Source: Xanthomonas nasturtii (lineage in GTDB: Bacteria > Pseudomonadota > Gammaproteobacteria > Xanthomonadales > Xanthomonadaceae). Taken from it: a stretch of DNA of 64,000 bases. The stretch spans positions 46,417-110,416 of the forward strand of contig NZ_LYMI01000006.1 in NCBI RefSeq assembly GCF_001660815.1. The letters are read 5' to 3'. Below the pieces are notes generated by a model. That model was not told the origin of the DNA and did no database searches. It saw nothing but the letters and a program-made list of their open reading frames with translations. Of the stretch, positions 19,947-28,464 are shown in pieces (the stretch's first letter is position 1; every line of letters starts with the position of its first letter). The translations under genes were made by a program, and so were the position numbers.

Positions 19947-20861
19947 CTAGTGCGGATGCCGCTCGGTCGCATACGGGTTGGCCTCGCCACTGCCCGGCGG
20001 GCGCAGGGTGTAGCGCTTGTAGGTCCACTGGTATTGCGCCGGGTCGCGCCGGGCGATCCGTTCGATGCCGGCGTTGAGCGCACTGGCTGCGCGCACCGGG
20101 TCCGGGTCGGCCACGGCGGGGTCGGCCGGTTGCACGTGCAGCGCAAATTGCAGGTCGTCCCCGGCGCGTTCGCACCAGCCGTACAGCACGGTGGCGCCGG
20201 TGCGCTCGGCCAGCCGGTTGACCAGGGTCATGGTCAAGGCCGGGATGCCGAAGAACGGCGCAAACACGCCGTCGCCCATCTTCGGCTGCTGGTCGGGCAG
20301 GATGCCGACCGCGCCACCATCCTTGAGCACCTTGAACAACTGCCGCACCGCCGGGCCTTCGGCACGCACCTGACGCACGTTGTCGCCGCCGCGTGCCAGC
20401 TGCAGGAAACCATCCACCGCCTCGGATTCCGGCGGGCGGTAAACAATGGCGATGGGGCCGCGCTCGGACAGCCACTGGTTGAGCAGCTCCCAATTGCCGA
20501 AGTGCGGCGCGGCCACGATCACCCCGCGGCCGGAGGCCAGCGCCGCGTCGTACAGCTCCTGGCCGTTGCGTTGCAGGCGCGCCAGGTTGTCTGCCGGCGG
20601 GCGGGTCCAGGTGCGCAGCACTTCCAGGGTCTGGCGCGCGGTCGATTGCAGGACCTGTGCATGCAGCTGCGCGCGCTGCGCCGCGCCCAACTCCGGGTAC
20701 GCCAACTCCAGATTCCGCCGCACCACGCGGGCTTCGCGTGCATTGAGCTTGCGCCAGCTCCAGGCCAGCGCATCGGCCACGCGTTTGAGCAGCGGCCACG
20801 GCAAGCGGCCCACGGTGGCGGCGGTGGCGTACAACAGGCGAGCGCGAACATCAGGTTTCAT
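19947..20861 (-). CDS. Lipid A late acyltransferase (LpxL/HtrB type)
   Basis: A 304-residue inner-membrane acyltransferase that adds secondary acyl chains to lipid [20 protein letters not shown] contains the HxxxxE/D catalytic motif shifted into the family form [26 protein letters not shown] and [13 protein letters not shown] are the other conserved blocks. Start [11 protein letters not shown] at 20861; the open frame continues upstream but no domain does. It is convergent with the GNAT gene (9 bp between stops) and divergent from dtd. Confidence 0.9.
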   Translation of the reverse strand: MKPDVRARLLYATAATVGRLPWPLLKRVADALAWSWRKLNAREARVVRRNLELAYPELGAAQRAQLHAQVLQSTARQTLEVLRTWTRPPADNLARLQRNGQELYDAALASGRGVIVAAPHFGNWELLNQWLSERGPIAIVYRPPESEAVDGFLQLARGGDNVRQVRAEGPAVRQLFKVLKDGGAVGILPDQQPKMGDGVFAPFFGIPALTMTLVNRLAERTGATVLYGWCERAGDDLQFALHVQPADPAVADPDPVRAASALNAGIERIARRDPAQYQWTYKRYTLRPPGSGEANPYATERHPH

Positions 20862-20961
20862 TCGCGCAATTCTAAACAGCGCGGCCGGCGAAGGCCCGCG
20901 CGTGACACTGCGGGCAGCGCTGGGCATGCTGCCCGCCACAGTTTGCTGCCCGAGAATGCCC

Positions 20962-21402
20962 ATGCTTGCACTGATCCAGCGCGTCACCCGGGCCAGCGTT
21001 ACGGTGGATGCGCAGACCGTCGGGCAGATCGGCCCCGGCTTGCTGGCGCTGATCGGGGTCGAACCGGGAGATGGCGAGGCGCAGGTCCGTCGCCTGGCCG
21101 AGCGCCTGCTCAGCTACCGCGTGTTCGGCGACGACGCCGGCAAGATGAACCGCTCGCTCACCGATACCGCCGGCGGGCTGCTTCTGGTGAGCCAGTTCAC
21201 CCTCGCCGCCGACACCAGCTCCGGCAATCGGCCGGGCTTCAGCACCGCCGCACCGCCGCTGGAGGCTGAACCGGCGTTCAATCGATTGGTAGCGATCTGC
21301 CGCGAAAAACATCGCGGCGGGGTGGAAACCGGGCGCTTCGGTGCCCATATGGTTGTCGACCTGGTCAACGATGGCCCGGTGACCTTCCTTCTCAGGCCCT
21401 AG
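20962..21402 (+). CDS. dtd: D-aminoacyl-tRNA deacylase
   Basis: Frees D-amino acids from mischarged tRNAs. The 146-residue protein has [20 protein letters not shown] (SQFTL, catalytic Thr region) and [19 protein letters not shown], with the GxxM...NxGPVT motif that forms the chiral-proofreading site across the dimer. The ATG at 20962 fits; an in-frame ATG lies two codons upstream at 20956. Confidence 0.96.
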   Translation: MLALIQRVTRASVTVDAQTVGQIGPGLLALIGVEPGDGEAQVRRLAERLLSYRVFGDDAGKMNRSLTDTAGGLLLVSQFTLAADTSSGNRPGFSTAAPPLEAEPAFNRLVAICREKHRGGVETGRFGAHMVVDLVNDGPVTFLLRP

Positions 21403-21457
21403 CCAGCGCTGCACCAGCGGTCTCGTCTTGAATCCGGCAGATGCGGCTTCACGCTGG

Positions 21458-21463
21458 TATAAT
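21458..21463 (+). promoter_or_regulatory. Extended -10 promoter candidate for rpoD
   Basis: TGGTATAAT, an extended -10 element with a perfect TATAAT hexamer, lies 45 bp upstream of the rpoD ATG. No good -35 at 17 bp is visible, which the TG extension could compensate. Confidence 0.5.
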
Positions 21464-21507
21464 GCTAGGTCTTCTTTCCAATCTCAAAGCCGGTGGCGCG
21501 AGCACTC

Positions 21508-23385
<1,878 letters not shown>

Positions 23386-23415
23386 CACCGTAGCCGGCAC
23401 CGTGCAGTGATCACA

Positions 23416-23443
23416 CAACAGCCCTGCTTATGCGGGGCTGTTG
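23416..23443 (+). terminator. rpoD terminator
   Basis: CAACAGCCCTGC and GCGGGGCTGTTG pair over 12 positions with a TTAT loop, 30 bp after the rpoD stop, followed by CGTTTGT. The perfect stem and position suggest an intrinsic terminator with a weak U tract. Confidence 0.7.
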
Positions 23444-23652
23444 CGTTTGTGGGCTAGGCAGCTCGCTACGCTCGGCTATCAGGCGGCGTCTTGCGAGACA
23501 CGGCGCGTTGCGGAAATGACGCGTTGCCGCGTTCACGCACCGGCGACGAAGCCACACGGCCCCGCAACATTAAACCGAGCTTTCTACAAAGCTCACATGG
23601 CGTTGTGACCGCGACTTCTAAGTTGGCCAACGAATGGAAACGGGATCGTCTT

Positions 23653-23901
23653 ATGAGTAGGCAAAGCCGCTTCGAAACCACCACGTACCGCGATCACGAG
23701 ATCCGCGTACGTGCCGAACAGGCCTCGCCGACGGCCAAGTGGACGCTATGGGTAGACGTCTACGCCGACGGAGGCAGCACGCGCCTGCCGCGTATCAACG
23801 ACCGGACCAAGACCTGGGACACGTTCCAAGACGCCATCGCGCAAGGCTTCCGCGAAGGTCGCCAGCTGATCGACAGGCAGCAGCAGATGGCGGATGCGTG
23901 A
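23653..23901 (+). CDS. Small hypothetical protein
   Basis: An 82-residue hydrophilic protein starting MSRQSRFETTTYRDHEIRVR, with alternating charges and a YADGGSTRLPRINDRTKTWD segment; no signal peptide or membrane helix. ACGGGA lies 8 bp upstream of the ATG. I do not recognise the family. Codon use is normal for the surrounding chromosome, and the clear ribosome site argues that it is real. Confidence 0.6.
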   Translation: MSRQSRFETTTYRDHEIRVRAEQASPTAKWTLWVDVYADGGSTRLPRINDRTKTWDTFQDAIAQGFREGRQLIDRQQQMADA

Positions 23902-24172
23902 TGGCTGCTCCGCCAGGGTATGTGTGCCGACCGAAGTGTGCCGATCGAACAGCACGTACAGCTTGAACGGCCCGGCTATCTCCGCGGCCGTGTGCAGCGC
24001 GGTTCGCGTGCAGCGCAGTCAGGTAGGGCTCTCGGAAAGCGGACGAAGGATGCAGCAAGTAAGCAGGTAGCAGCAGGCATCCAGCAGACAAGCTTGTTGG
24101 CAGACAGGTAAACTTGCCCCACTCCTGCGGGCCCGACGCATTGCATGCGGCACCAGCGAGCGCTGTGCAGCC

Positions 24173-24248
24173 GGGCCTATAGCTCAACGGTTAGAGCAGA
24201 GGACTCATAATCCTTTGGTTCCAGGTTCGAATCCTGGTGGGCCCACCA
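24173..24248 (+). tRNA. tRNA with CAU anticodon (Ile2 or elongator Met)
   Basis: A complete 76-nt cloverleaf with encoded CCA: acceptor GGGCCTA/TGGGCCC, D arm AGCTCAACGGTTAGAGCA, anticodon loop CTCATAA (anticodon CAT) closed by GAGGA/TCCTT, variable TGGTT, T arm CCAGG TTCGAAT CCTGG. The variable loop and anticodon-stem style are closer to the E. coli lysidine-type tRNA-Ile2 than to elongator tRNA-Met, but CAU is ambiguous from sequence alone. Its 3' half is the prophage attachment core, and integration preserves an intact gene here. Confidence 0.96.
24199..24248 (+). repeat. attL core (50 bp, inside the tRNA)
   Basis: Identical to 62999-63048 over all 50 bases from the anticodon stem to the terminal CCA; the sequences diverge on both sides. 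It is the left duplication made by integrase-mediated insertion. Confidence 0.95.
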
Positions 24249-24251
24249 TAA

Positions 24252-24286
24252 AATCAAAGGCTTAGCCCCGGCCAAGCGCCTTGATT
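24252..24286. terminator. Hairpin after the tRNA and after the integrase
   Basis: AATCAA...GGCTT...GCC pairs with GGC...AAGC...TTGATT in an interrupted long stem. It lies 4 bp after the tRNA and 30 bp after the integrase stop on the other strand, so it could serve both. It is phage-derived: the original chromosomal tRNA terminator is now at 63059. Confidence 0.5.
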
Positions 24287-24291
24287 CAGAG

Positions 24292-24315
24292 TTGCCGGGA
24301 AAATTGCCGGGAAAA
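24292..24315 (+). repeat. Tandem 12-bp repeat, candidate integrase arm sites
   Basis: TTGCCGGGAAAA occurs twice with no spacer, ending right at the integrase stop codon and 44 bp from the attachment core. Related CCGGGAAATT and CGGGAAAATT motifs occur near the right core, as expected for arm-type binding sites of a lambda/P2-type integrase. Confidence 0.6.
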
Positions 24316-25503
24316 TTAGCTGCGCTTTGGCGGCTTTACCACCGGTAGCGCGTGGTCATAGCGGCCTGTCATTGCCGGTGTTACATGACCTGCAGCGTCT
24401 TGCTTGTCCCCACGGTTGCCCACTGTGTCGGTGATGCCGCGATGCTTGAGACCATGCAAAGAAAAACGCTCCTGTTCCGCGATGATTCCCTCTGCCATTG
24501 CGAGTCTTATGAATCTTTGCCAGGCGCTATCTAACGATGATTTAGCCATTGGGCTACCGCTTTGTTCAACGAGTAGTCGTCGATCCTCAGGCTTGATAGG
24601 AACTGGAAAGTTTCGACCGTTCTTAGTCCAGATGGCGGTGCGTCGCGCGACCAGGTGATCCCACGCTTCGATCATTTCTGGATCCCACTCGGTGAGTGTG
24701 TCGCGTGATCCTTTGCGCCGTTGAGCATGTATGCCCATTGGTTGCTTATGAGTGTCGTTGAGTGTGCACACCTCGACTCCGCGTAGTCGCGCGCAATATG
24801 CCAGCACCATGACGGGTGCGAGATAGCTCGGGCAACTGCCCTTGGTGTGTGGTGGCCGGGAGCCGCGTTCACGGGCAAAAGCCAGAACCTTTTCGAACGC
24901 AGTCGGCGTTGGCATCCGGTGCTTCTTTGCTTCGCGTGCTTGCCTTACGCCAATGGCTGGATTCGACCTGCATAAGCCGACACGCATGCCCCATGCAAGC
25001 GTGCGCCGTAAGTAACGATGAAGGTGGTTTGCTTTGCTAGGCGTCGCCGGGAGTGCGGGCTGGTAACGGTTGGCAGTCCGCCCCATCGCGAAGACTTCTA
25101 CGAGTCGCTGGACTACGGGCGTGGTGATGCGATCAACCTGCACCGCACCCAGTTTGGACCCGTCTTTGCGAAGATAGTCCGCAATTGAGTCGGCGTAACG
25201 TCGATAGTCATCTTGCGTGTCGGTCGCCAGTTCTTTGAACTCCAGTGACTCATGGAAGCGATCAAAAAGATAACGCAACGTGCCACGCGTGCCCTTGCCT
25301 GCACGCTCTTCAACTATTCCATGCAACTCCGATAGACGAGCACCGGCATAGGCCACGGTTTGCTTTCTTGTGGCCCCGCCTTCTGGATGCGGCTCGACGA
25401 TGTACCACCGGCCATCTTCCCAATACAGGCCGCGCGGAAGCGCGACCTGGTCAATGTGGGCTGGTATGAGTGGATTGAATTTTCGCTTACGGCCTCTTGC
25501 CAT
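24316..25503 (-). CDS. int: Tyrosine-type site-specific integrase
   Basis: A 395-residue recombinase that inserts and, with an excisionase, excises the prophage at the tRNA. An N-terminal arm/core-binding part (to about residue 190) is followed by the catalytic domain: R241 in ARLRGVEV, H350-G-L-K353-H in SLHGLKHRGIT, H373 in AGHVTPAMTG and the nucleophile Y382 in GRYDH. The usual second arginine of the HxxR box is lysine here, a variant I have seen in other phage integrases. The start ATG (25503) overlaps the stop of the next gene (TAATG). Confidence 0.93.
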   Translation of the reverse strand: MARGRKRKFNPLIPAHIDQVALPRGLYWEDGRWYIVEPHPEGGATRKQTVAYAGARLSELHGIVEERAGKGTRGTLRYLFDRFHESLEFKELATDTQDDYRRYADSIADYLRKDGSKLGAVQVDRITTPVVQRLVEVFAMGRTANRYQPALPATPSKANHLHRYLRRTLAWGMRVGLCRSNPAIGVRQAREAKKHRMPTPTAFEKVLAFARERGSRPPHTKGSCPSYLAPVMVLAYCARLRGVEVCTLNDTHKQPMGIHAQRRKGSRDTLTEWDPEMIEAWDHLVARRTAIWTKNGRNFPVPIKPEDRRLLVEQSGSPMAKSSLDSAWQRFIRLAMAEGIIAEQERFSLHGLKHRGITDTVGNRGDKQDAAGHVTPAMTGRYDHALPVVKPPKRS

Positions 25504-25727
25504 TACATCAACTCCTGTTCTGTATCCATCTCGATCTCGTTGTCTTGCTGCAGCCCAAGGGCGGCATTGAGGGCATCTAGCGTTGTCCAGATTCCACCTC
25601 GACCGTCGTACTTGTAACGGATGCCCTGATCGTTGGCCCAACGCACCACGGTCGCTGCACGAGGGGAGGGGCCAATTGGCGCGCATAGGCGCCGCAGATC
25701 CTCGAATGTCAGTACACCTCCGCTCAT
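25503..25727 (-). CDS. DUF4224-type small protein, possible excisionase
   Basis: A 74-residue protein (MSGGVLTFEDLRRLCAPIGP...AATVVRWANDQGIRYKYDGRG). The pattern 'LT..EL...TG......Q..WL...GI.......GR' is that of DUF4224 proteins next to phage integrases, thought to be excisionase-like DNA-binding factors. It overlaps the integrase start on one side and the next gene (ATGA) on the other, so it is translationally coupled to int. Confidence 0.72.
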   Translation of the reverse strand: MSGGVLTFEDLRRLCAPIGPSPRAATVVRWANDQGIRYKYDGRGGIWTTLDALNAALGLQQDNEIEMDTEQELM

Positions 25728-25933
25728 GCATCTTGTCCCCCGATCCACTCCCGCCTGTGCCGCCATTGCTCGCGCATTTCCTCCACGAGCATGTCAGCTG
25801 CGGCGTAGCCACGCTGAGCGGCGATGCGGAGCCGTAGCTCTCGCACCTTGGCTGCATCCGTGTAGCCCTGCCGTAGCCAGTGGCGCGCCTCGCAAGCCCT
25901 GCGAAACCCTTCCATATTTGCGCCATCGATCAT
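25724..25933 (-). CDS. Small phage early protein, unknown
   Basis: 69 residues, MIDGANMEGFRRACEARHWL..., a basic helical protein with EMREQWRHRREWIGG near the end. The RRACEARHWL start resembles short phage proteins seen beside integrases, but no function is known to me. Both ends overlap neighbours by 4 bp, marking it as part of the early operon. Confidence 0.65.
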   Translation of the reverse strand: MIDGANMEGFRRACEARHWLRQGYTDAAKVRELRLRIAAQRGYAAADMLVEEMREQWRHRREWIGGQDA

Positions 25934-26202
25934 CGCTGGCGCGCACCGGTGAAGCGCAGGCCGAGTTGCACGACGTTCTGGGCACAGGGCTGTGGCTGAC
26001 GAGGCGTGCGGATGCGATGAGCACGCCGCCATTCGATCATGGCGAGCTCGTAGCTGGGATGCTTCTGCGTGCGCCCACACACGCATTCGATGAAGTGCCC
26101 GCCGCCCGCCTCAGGGCGGCGGGCATCGAGCATGTGGCGAGCTAGGTGGCCGTTCGTGCAGGGCGGCAGAGGACTGTCGTGGTCGACCTGACGTTGCGTC
26201 AC
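25930..26202 (-). CDS. Small phage protein with possible zinc ribbon
   Basis: 90 residues. CTNGHLARHMLD and HFIECVCGRTQKHPSYELAM provide spaced Cys and His that could bind zinc, followed by AMIEWRRAHRIRTPRQ. The layout resembles short phage zinc-ribbon proteins; no catalytic motif. Overlaps both neighbours (ATGA). Confidence 0.6.
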   Translation of the reverse strand: MTQRQVDHDSPLPPCTNGHLARHMLDARRPEAGGGHFIECVCGRTQKHPSYELAMIEWRRAHRIRTPRQPQPCAQNVVQLGLRFTGARQR

Positions 26203-26423
26203 GGTACCTCCCGGCGTAGCACGCGCTCGGCGTCCCGCAGATGCTGCACGGTGTCGGAGTCGATTCGGTCCAACGCCTGGGCAATGGTGTAGTCCATCTC
26301 AGTCAGCCAATCGGCACGATTCAGTACCAGAGCAGCGGTGAGCGCTTCCCCAGTGGACAAGGGGCCTGGCTCTCCCATACGCGCGGCGGCGCGCGCAACC
26401 TCGATCGTGCGCTGCAGGTTCAT
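26199..26423 (-). CDS. Small phage protein, unknown
   Basis: 74 residues, MNLQRTIEVARAAARMGEPG, helical and acidic at the C-terminus. The phrase LSTGEALTAALVLNRADWL is typical of small phage early proteins with no assigned role. The start at 26423 overlaps the upstream stop (ATGA), which favours it over an ATG 15 bases upstream. Confidence 0.6.
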   Translation of the reverse strand: MNLQRTIEVARAAARMGEPGPLSTGEALTAALVLNRADWLTEMDYTIAQALDRIDSDTVQHLRDAERVLRREVP

Positions 26424-26692
26424 GGTTGCGTCCTCCATGCGGCGCCGAGTTGGGCGCGTGCTTCCTCGATACGCATGAGGCGCAAGCCCCAACGCACCGA
26501 CCAGGTGCGGGCCTGCTGCTCGTCGCAGGTCAGGATCAGTTGCCCGGAAGACTCCACGCGATCAGCGCGGAACGTGAACAGCACTTCGTCCAGCTCGATG
26601 ACCTCCTGCAGGCCGAGCTTCTGACACAGAGCCTCGGCGTTAAGTGACTTTCCGCTGGCCTGCGGTCCGAAAAGAACGACGGACTCAGCCAT
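26420..26692 (-). CDS. Minimal P-loop protein (90 residues)
   Basis: Begins MAESVVLFGPQASGKSLNAE, with a clear Walker A motif (GPQASGKS) at residues 9-16 and a possible Walker B (EVIELDEVLFTF) near residue 34. The protein then ends after 90 residues without the lid of known small-molecule kinases. It may be a trimmed phage ATPase or kinase-like nucleotide-binding protein. Coupled to both neighbours by overlaps. Confidence 0.65.
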   Translation of the reverse strand: MAESVVLFGPQASGKSLNAEALCQKLGLQEVIELDEVLFTFRADRVESSGQLILTCDEQQARTWSVRWGLRLMRIEEARAQLGAAWRTQP

Positions 26693-26867
26693 GAGCAACT
26701 TCCCGCCGCACAGCCATGCGGGTGCGGCGACGTAGGCGCTGTGGCACCTGACCAACGGCCAGGCCGGTCTGGGTGAGGCGCGGACGGCGCGACGTCCACA
26801 GCTTGTAGACCAGGGCGCCGCCGGCCGCCGGCACCAGGATCATTGCAAAGGCCAGCAACTCAACCAT
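26685..26867 (-). CDS. Small membrane protein
   Basis: 60 residues: an N-terminal hydrophobic helix (MVELLAFAMILVPAAGGALVY) followed by a very basic tail (KLWTSRRPRLTQTG...RRRTRMAVRR), so N-out/C-in single-span topology is likely. Function unknown. Overlaps both neighbours by 8 bp. Confidence 0.55.
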   Translation of the reverse strand: MVELLAFAMILVPAAGGALVYKLWTSRRPRLTQTGLAVGQVPQRLRRRTRMAVRREVAHG

Positions 26868-27285
26868 GGGCCACCTCCCGTTCGGCCTGCGCCATCGCAG
26901 CCGCCGCAGCCGCAGTCGGCCGGCGGGGCAGCATGTTGGCCAGGTCGAAGGGAAAATCCAGGCCGTCCATGAATTCGGCCAGTTCCGTACTGATGCGGTC
27001 TTCCGCCGTGGTCCACAGGCGGGGGCCGTCAATCAGTTTCCAGCCCGTGCCGGTGCCGCGACGCCGCTCCCACGACTGGCGAGCCTCGCGAAGCGGTCCC
27101 ATGTTCAGCGTGGCAGTGACCACGACCGCAGCATGCGTGACGTGCATGGTGATAGTCGCCGAGCAGTCGCCCACACCGCGATCGTAGGCGACAACGGCCG
27201 GCGTGCTAGCCTCCGCGCCAGGTCCGGTGCTCGAAGCCAGCGGACGTGCTGCCGCGGCTGGACGTGTTCCAGTGTGCTGTTGCAT
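26860..27285 (-). CDS. Phage hypothetical protein
   Basis: A 141-residue protein with an Ala/Pro-rich N-terminus and a core SATITMHVTHAAVVVTATLN, then EDRISTELAEFMDGLDFPFD. No signal peptide or recognisable domain. First gene of a tightly overlapped block running down to int; a hairpin and 78 bp separate it from the upstream gene. Confidence 0.55.
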   Translation of the reverse strand: MQQHTGTRPAAAARPLASSTGPGAEASTPAVVAYDRGVGDCSATITMHVTHAAVVVTATLNMGPLREARQSWERRRGTGTGWKLIDGPRLWTTAEDRISTELAEFMDGLDFPFDLANMLPRRPTAAAAAAMAQAEREVAHG

Positions 27286-27321
27286 ATCGACTCTCCTGAG
27301 TTGCGTTGGTGGAGGGCCTTG

Positions 27322-27343
27322 GGGCGGTGTTACAGCACCGCCC
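27322..27343. terminator. Hairpin between early gene blocks
   Basis: GGGCGGTG and CACCGCCC form an 8-bp stem with a 6-nt loop in the 78-bp gap between two early operon blocks. There is no U tract, so attenuation or RNA processing is as likely as termination. Confidence 0.35.
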
Positions 27344-27363
27344 GCCGGCCTGCTGTTGCGGGG

Positions 27364-27636
27364 TTAGATCAGGTCGGCGCCAGATGGCGGGTTGTGCGGA
27401 TCAGGCTCGTGTAGACGCTGTGCGCCATTGAGGACATCGAGCAGTTCGTGGCGGATGTACTCGGCCACTGCCGCCGGTCCGTCGTGATTGATGCCTGCCT
27501 CGATCGCGACGTCGTTGGTCAGCGCGGCGAGCAATGCGGCCGCGTGGTACGCGCGCCAGAGGCGGTATTGCTCTTCTTCGCTGATCGAGAAATCAGCGTC
27601 CTCTGGCAGCTGCGTGTTCGTGTGGGCGGTGTCCAT
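27364..27636 (-). CDS. Phage hypothetical protein
   Basis: 90 acidic residues starting MDTAHTNTQLPEDADFSISE, with a helical middle (QYRLWRAYHAAALLAALTND). No known domain. Its start codon shares one base with the stop of the next upstream gene. Confidence 0.55.
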   Translation of the reverse strand: MDTAHTNTQLPEDADFSISEEEQYRLWRAYHAAALLAALTNDVAIEAGINHDGPAAVAEYIRHELLDVLNGAQRLHEPDPHNPPSGADLI

Positions 27637-27926
27637 CAAGCCACCTCCAGTGCGGCAGGCATGCGCCCGATCACCCATTCCAGCAGTGCGGCGGCTTCGG
27701 CTTCAGGCATCACTACGTGCAATGAGCCGATGACCAGGCCGGTACCGTCATCGACGGGGAACAACTCGCAAGCCTCTTCGATCGCGCTGCAGGCGAACAT
27801 GACCGGCGGGCGGTCATGCAGGCTGTCGGCGTACAGTTCAGCCAGCACGTCGGTCGCTCGGATCTGCAGGAGCAGGTAGACACCGGGAGCGACGCGCAGC
27901 GCCTTGTGCAGGTCGCGGCGGCTCAC
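27636..27926 (-). CDS. Phage hypothetical protein with paralogue at 63202
   Basis: 96 residues from a GTG start that overlaps the previous stop (GTGA). The core LHDRPPVMFACSAIEEACEL and VIGSLHVVMPEAEAAALLEW aligns by eye with DLPPVLIACEAAGFEDILPG and VVLGRLHACMRVDPAIEVLT of the gene at 63202 in the neighbouring element. Function unknown; the same gene pair and leader are kept in both elements, which suggests one module. Confidence 0.62.
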   Translation of the reverse strand: MSRRDLHKALRVAPGVYLLLQIRATDVLAELYADSLHDRPPVMFACSAIEEACELFPVDDGTGLVIGSLHVVMPEAEAAALLEWVIGRMPAALEVA

Positions 27927-28141
27927 TGGCGCACCTCGGCCAAGTCGGCATTGATGCTGGAAATGGCGGACTCGACGTCGGCCAGTGTCAGCGCCTCGGG
28001 CGCTTTGCCCATGGCCTGCAGCTTCACCTGCAGGGCGAGCCAAGCGGTGTGGTTCCAGTCGAGGGTGTCGGCGATCAGGCCGAAGTAATGGGCAATCTGA
28101 CGCGCGGCATTAGCCGGCGCTTCTTGAGCGTCGTAGGACAT
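27923..28141 (-). CDS. Phage hypothetical protein with paralogue at 63477
   Basis: 72 residues starting MSYDAQEAPANAARQIAHYF. The protein at 63477 starts MSYDTHEVSASALRQVDQHL and continues colinearly (GLIADTLDWNHTAWLAL against DLIANTLACSHSPWLHL), so they are homologues. Both directly follow a structured leader RNA. It is predicted helical, with no catalytic motif. Confidence 0.65.
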   Translation of the reverse strand: MSYDAQEAPANAARQIAHYFGLIADTLDWNHTAWLALQVKLQAMGKAPEALTLADVESAISSINADLAEVRQ

Positions 28142-28464
28142 GCGGAACTCCGTGCTTTGACAGAAATCCGCCGCCCCGACGCCAATCGGGGTGGCGGACG
28201 ATGCGGGTTGGCGTACCGGATACACGGAACCGGCGGGCCTTGCGGCCCCCACGCACCGCCCGCCATAGAACTGGCAGGCACGCGCCCGAGCGAACGCCGG
28301 GCGAGAAAAAAGCGCCGGACATCGATCGATGGGCGCTGTTGCGCCGTGTAAATTCGGGACGCCAATCCCGGTCGCCGATTTTGCGGCGACGCTGTAATAG
28401 TTGCTCCGTCCTTGGGGCGCTGTCAATGAAAATTTCTCAAAATTTCCCACATGTGCAAGCGCGC
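28142..28464. other. Non-coding gap between the early operon and the primase
   Basis: A 323-bp region without a supported gene. It holds the leader RNA (28160-28252) and AT-rich sequence near 28405-28450 that could contain the early promoter. Reading frames through it are GC-driven and lack ribosome sites. Confidence 0.5.
28160..28252 (-). ncRNA. Structured phage leader RNA, C4-like candidate (copy 1)
   Basis: Upstream of the 72-residue gene, minus strand. A strong stem (28168-28177 with 28188-28197, one mismatch) closes a loop containing TTGGCG. A weaker stem 5' of it exposes GCCAAC, and CCGGTTCC precedes it. The same blocks occur in the same order upstream of the homologous gene at 63477. 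Two adjacent hairpins with complementary loop sequences in a prophage recall the C4 antisense RNA family that controls antirepressor synthesis in P1/P7-type phages; that assignment is tentative. Confidence 0.45.

Noticed and set aside
24350..24373. Damaged integrase
   Set aside because: The HxxK variant of the HxxR box looked like a lost catalytic residue, but all other residues are intact and I know this variant from other phage integrases.
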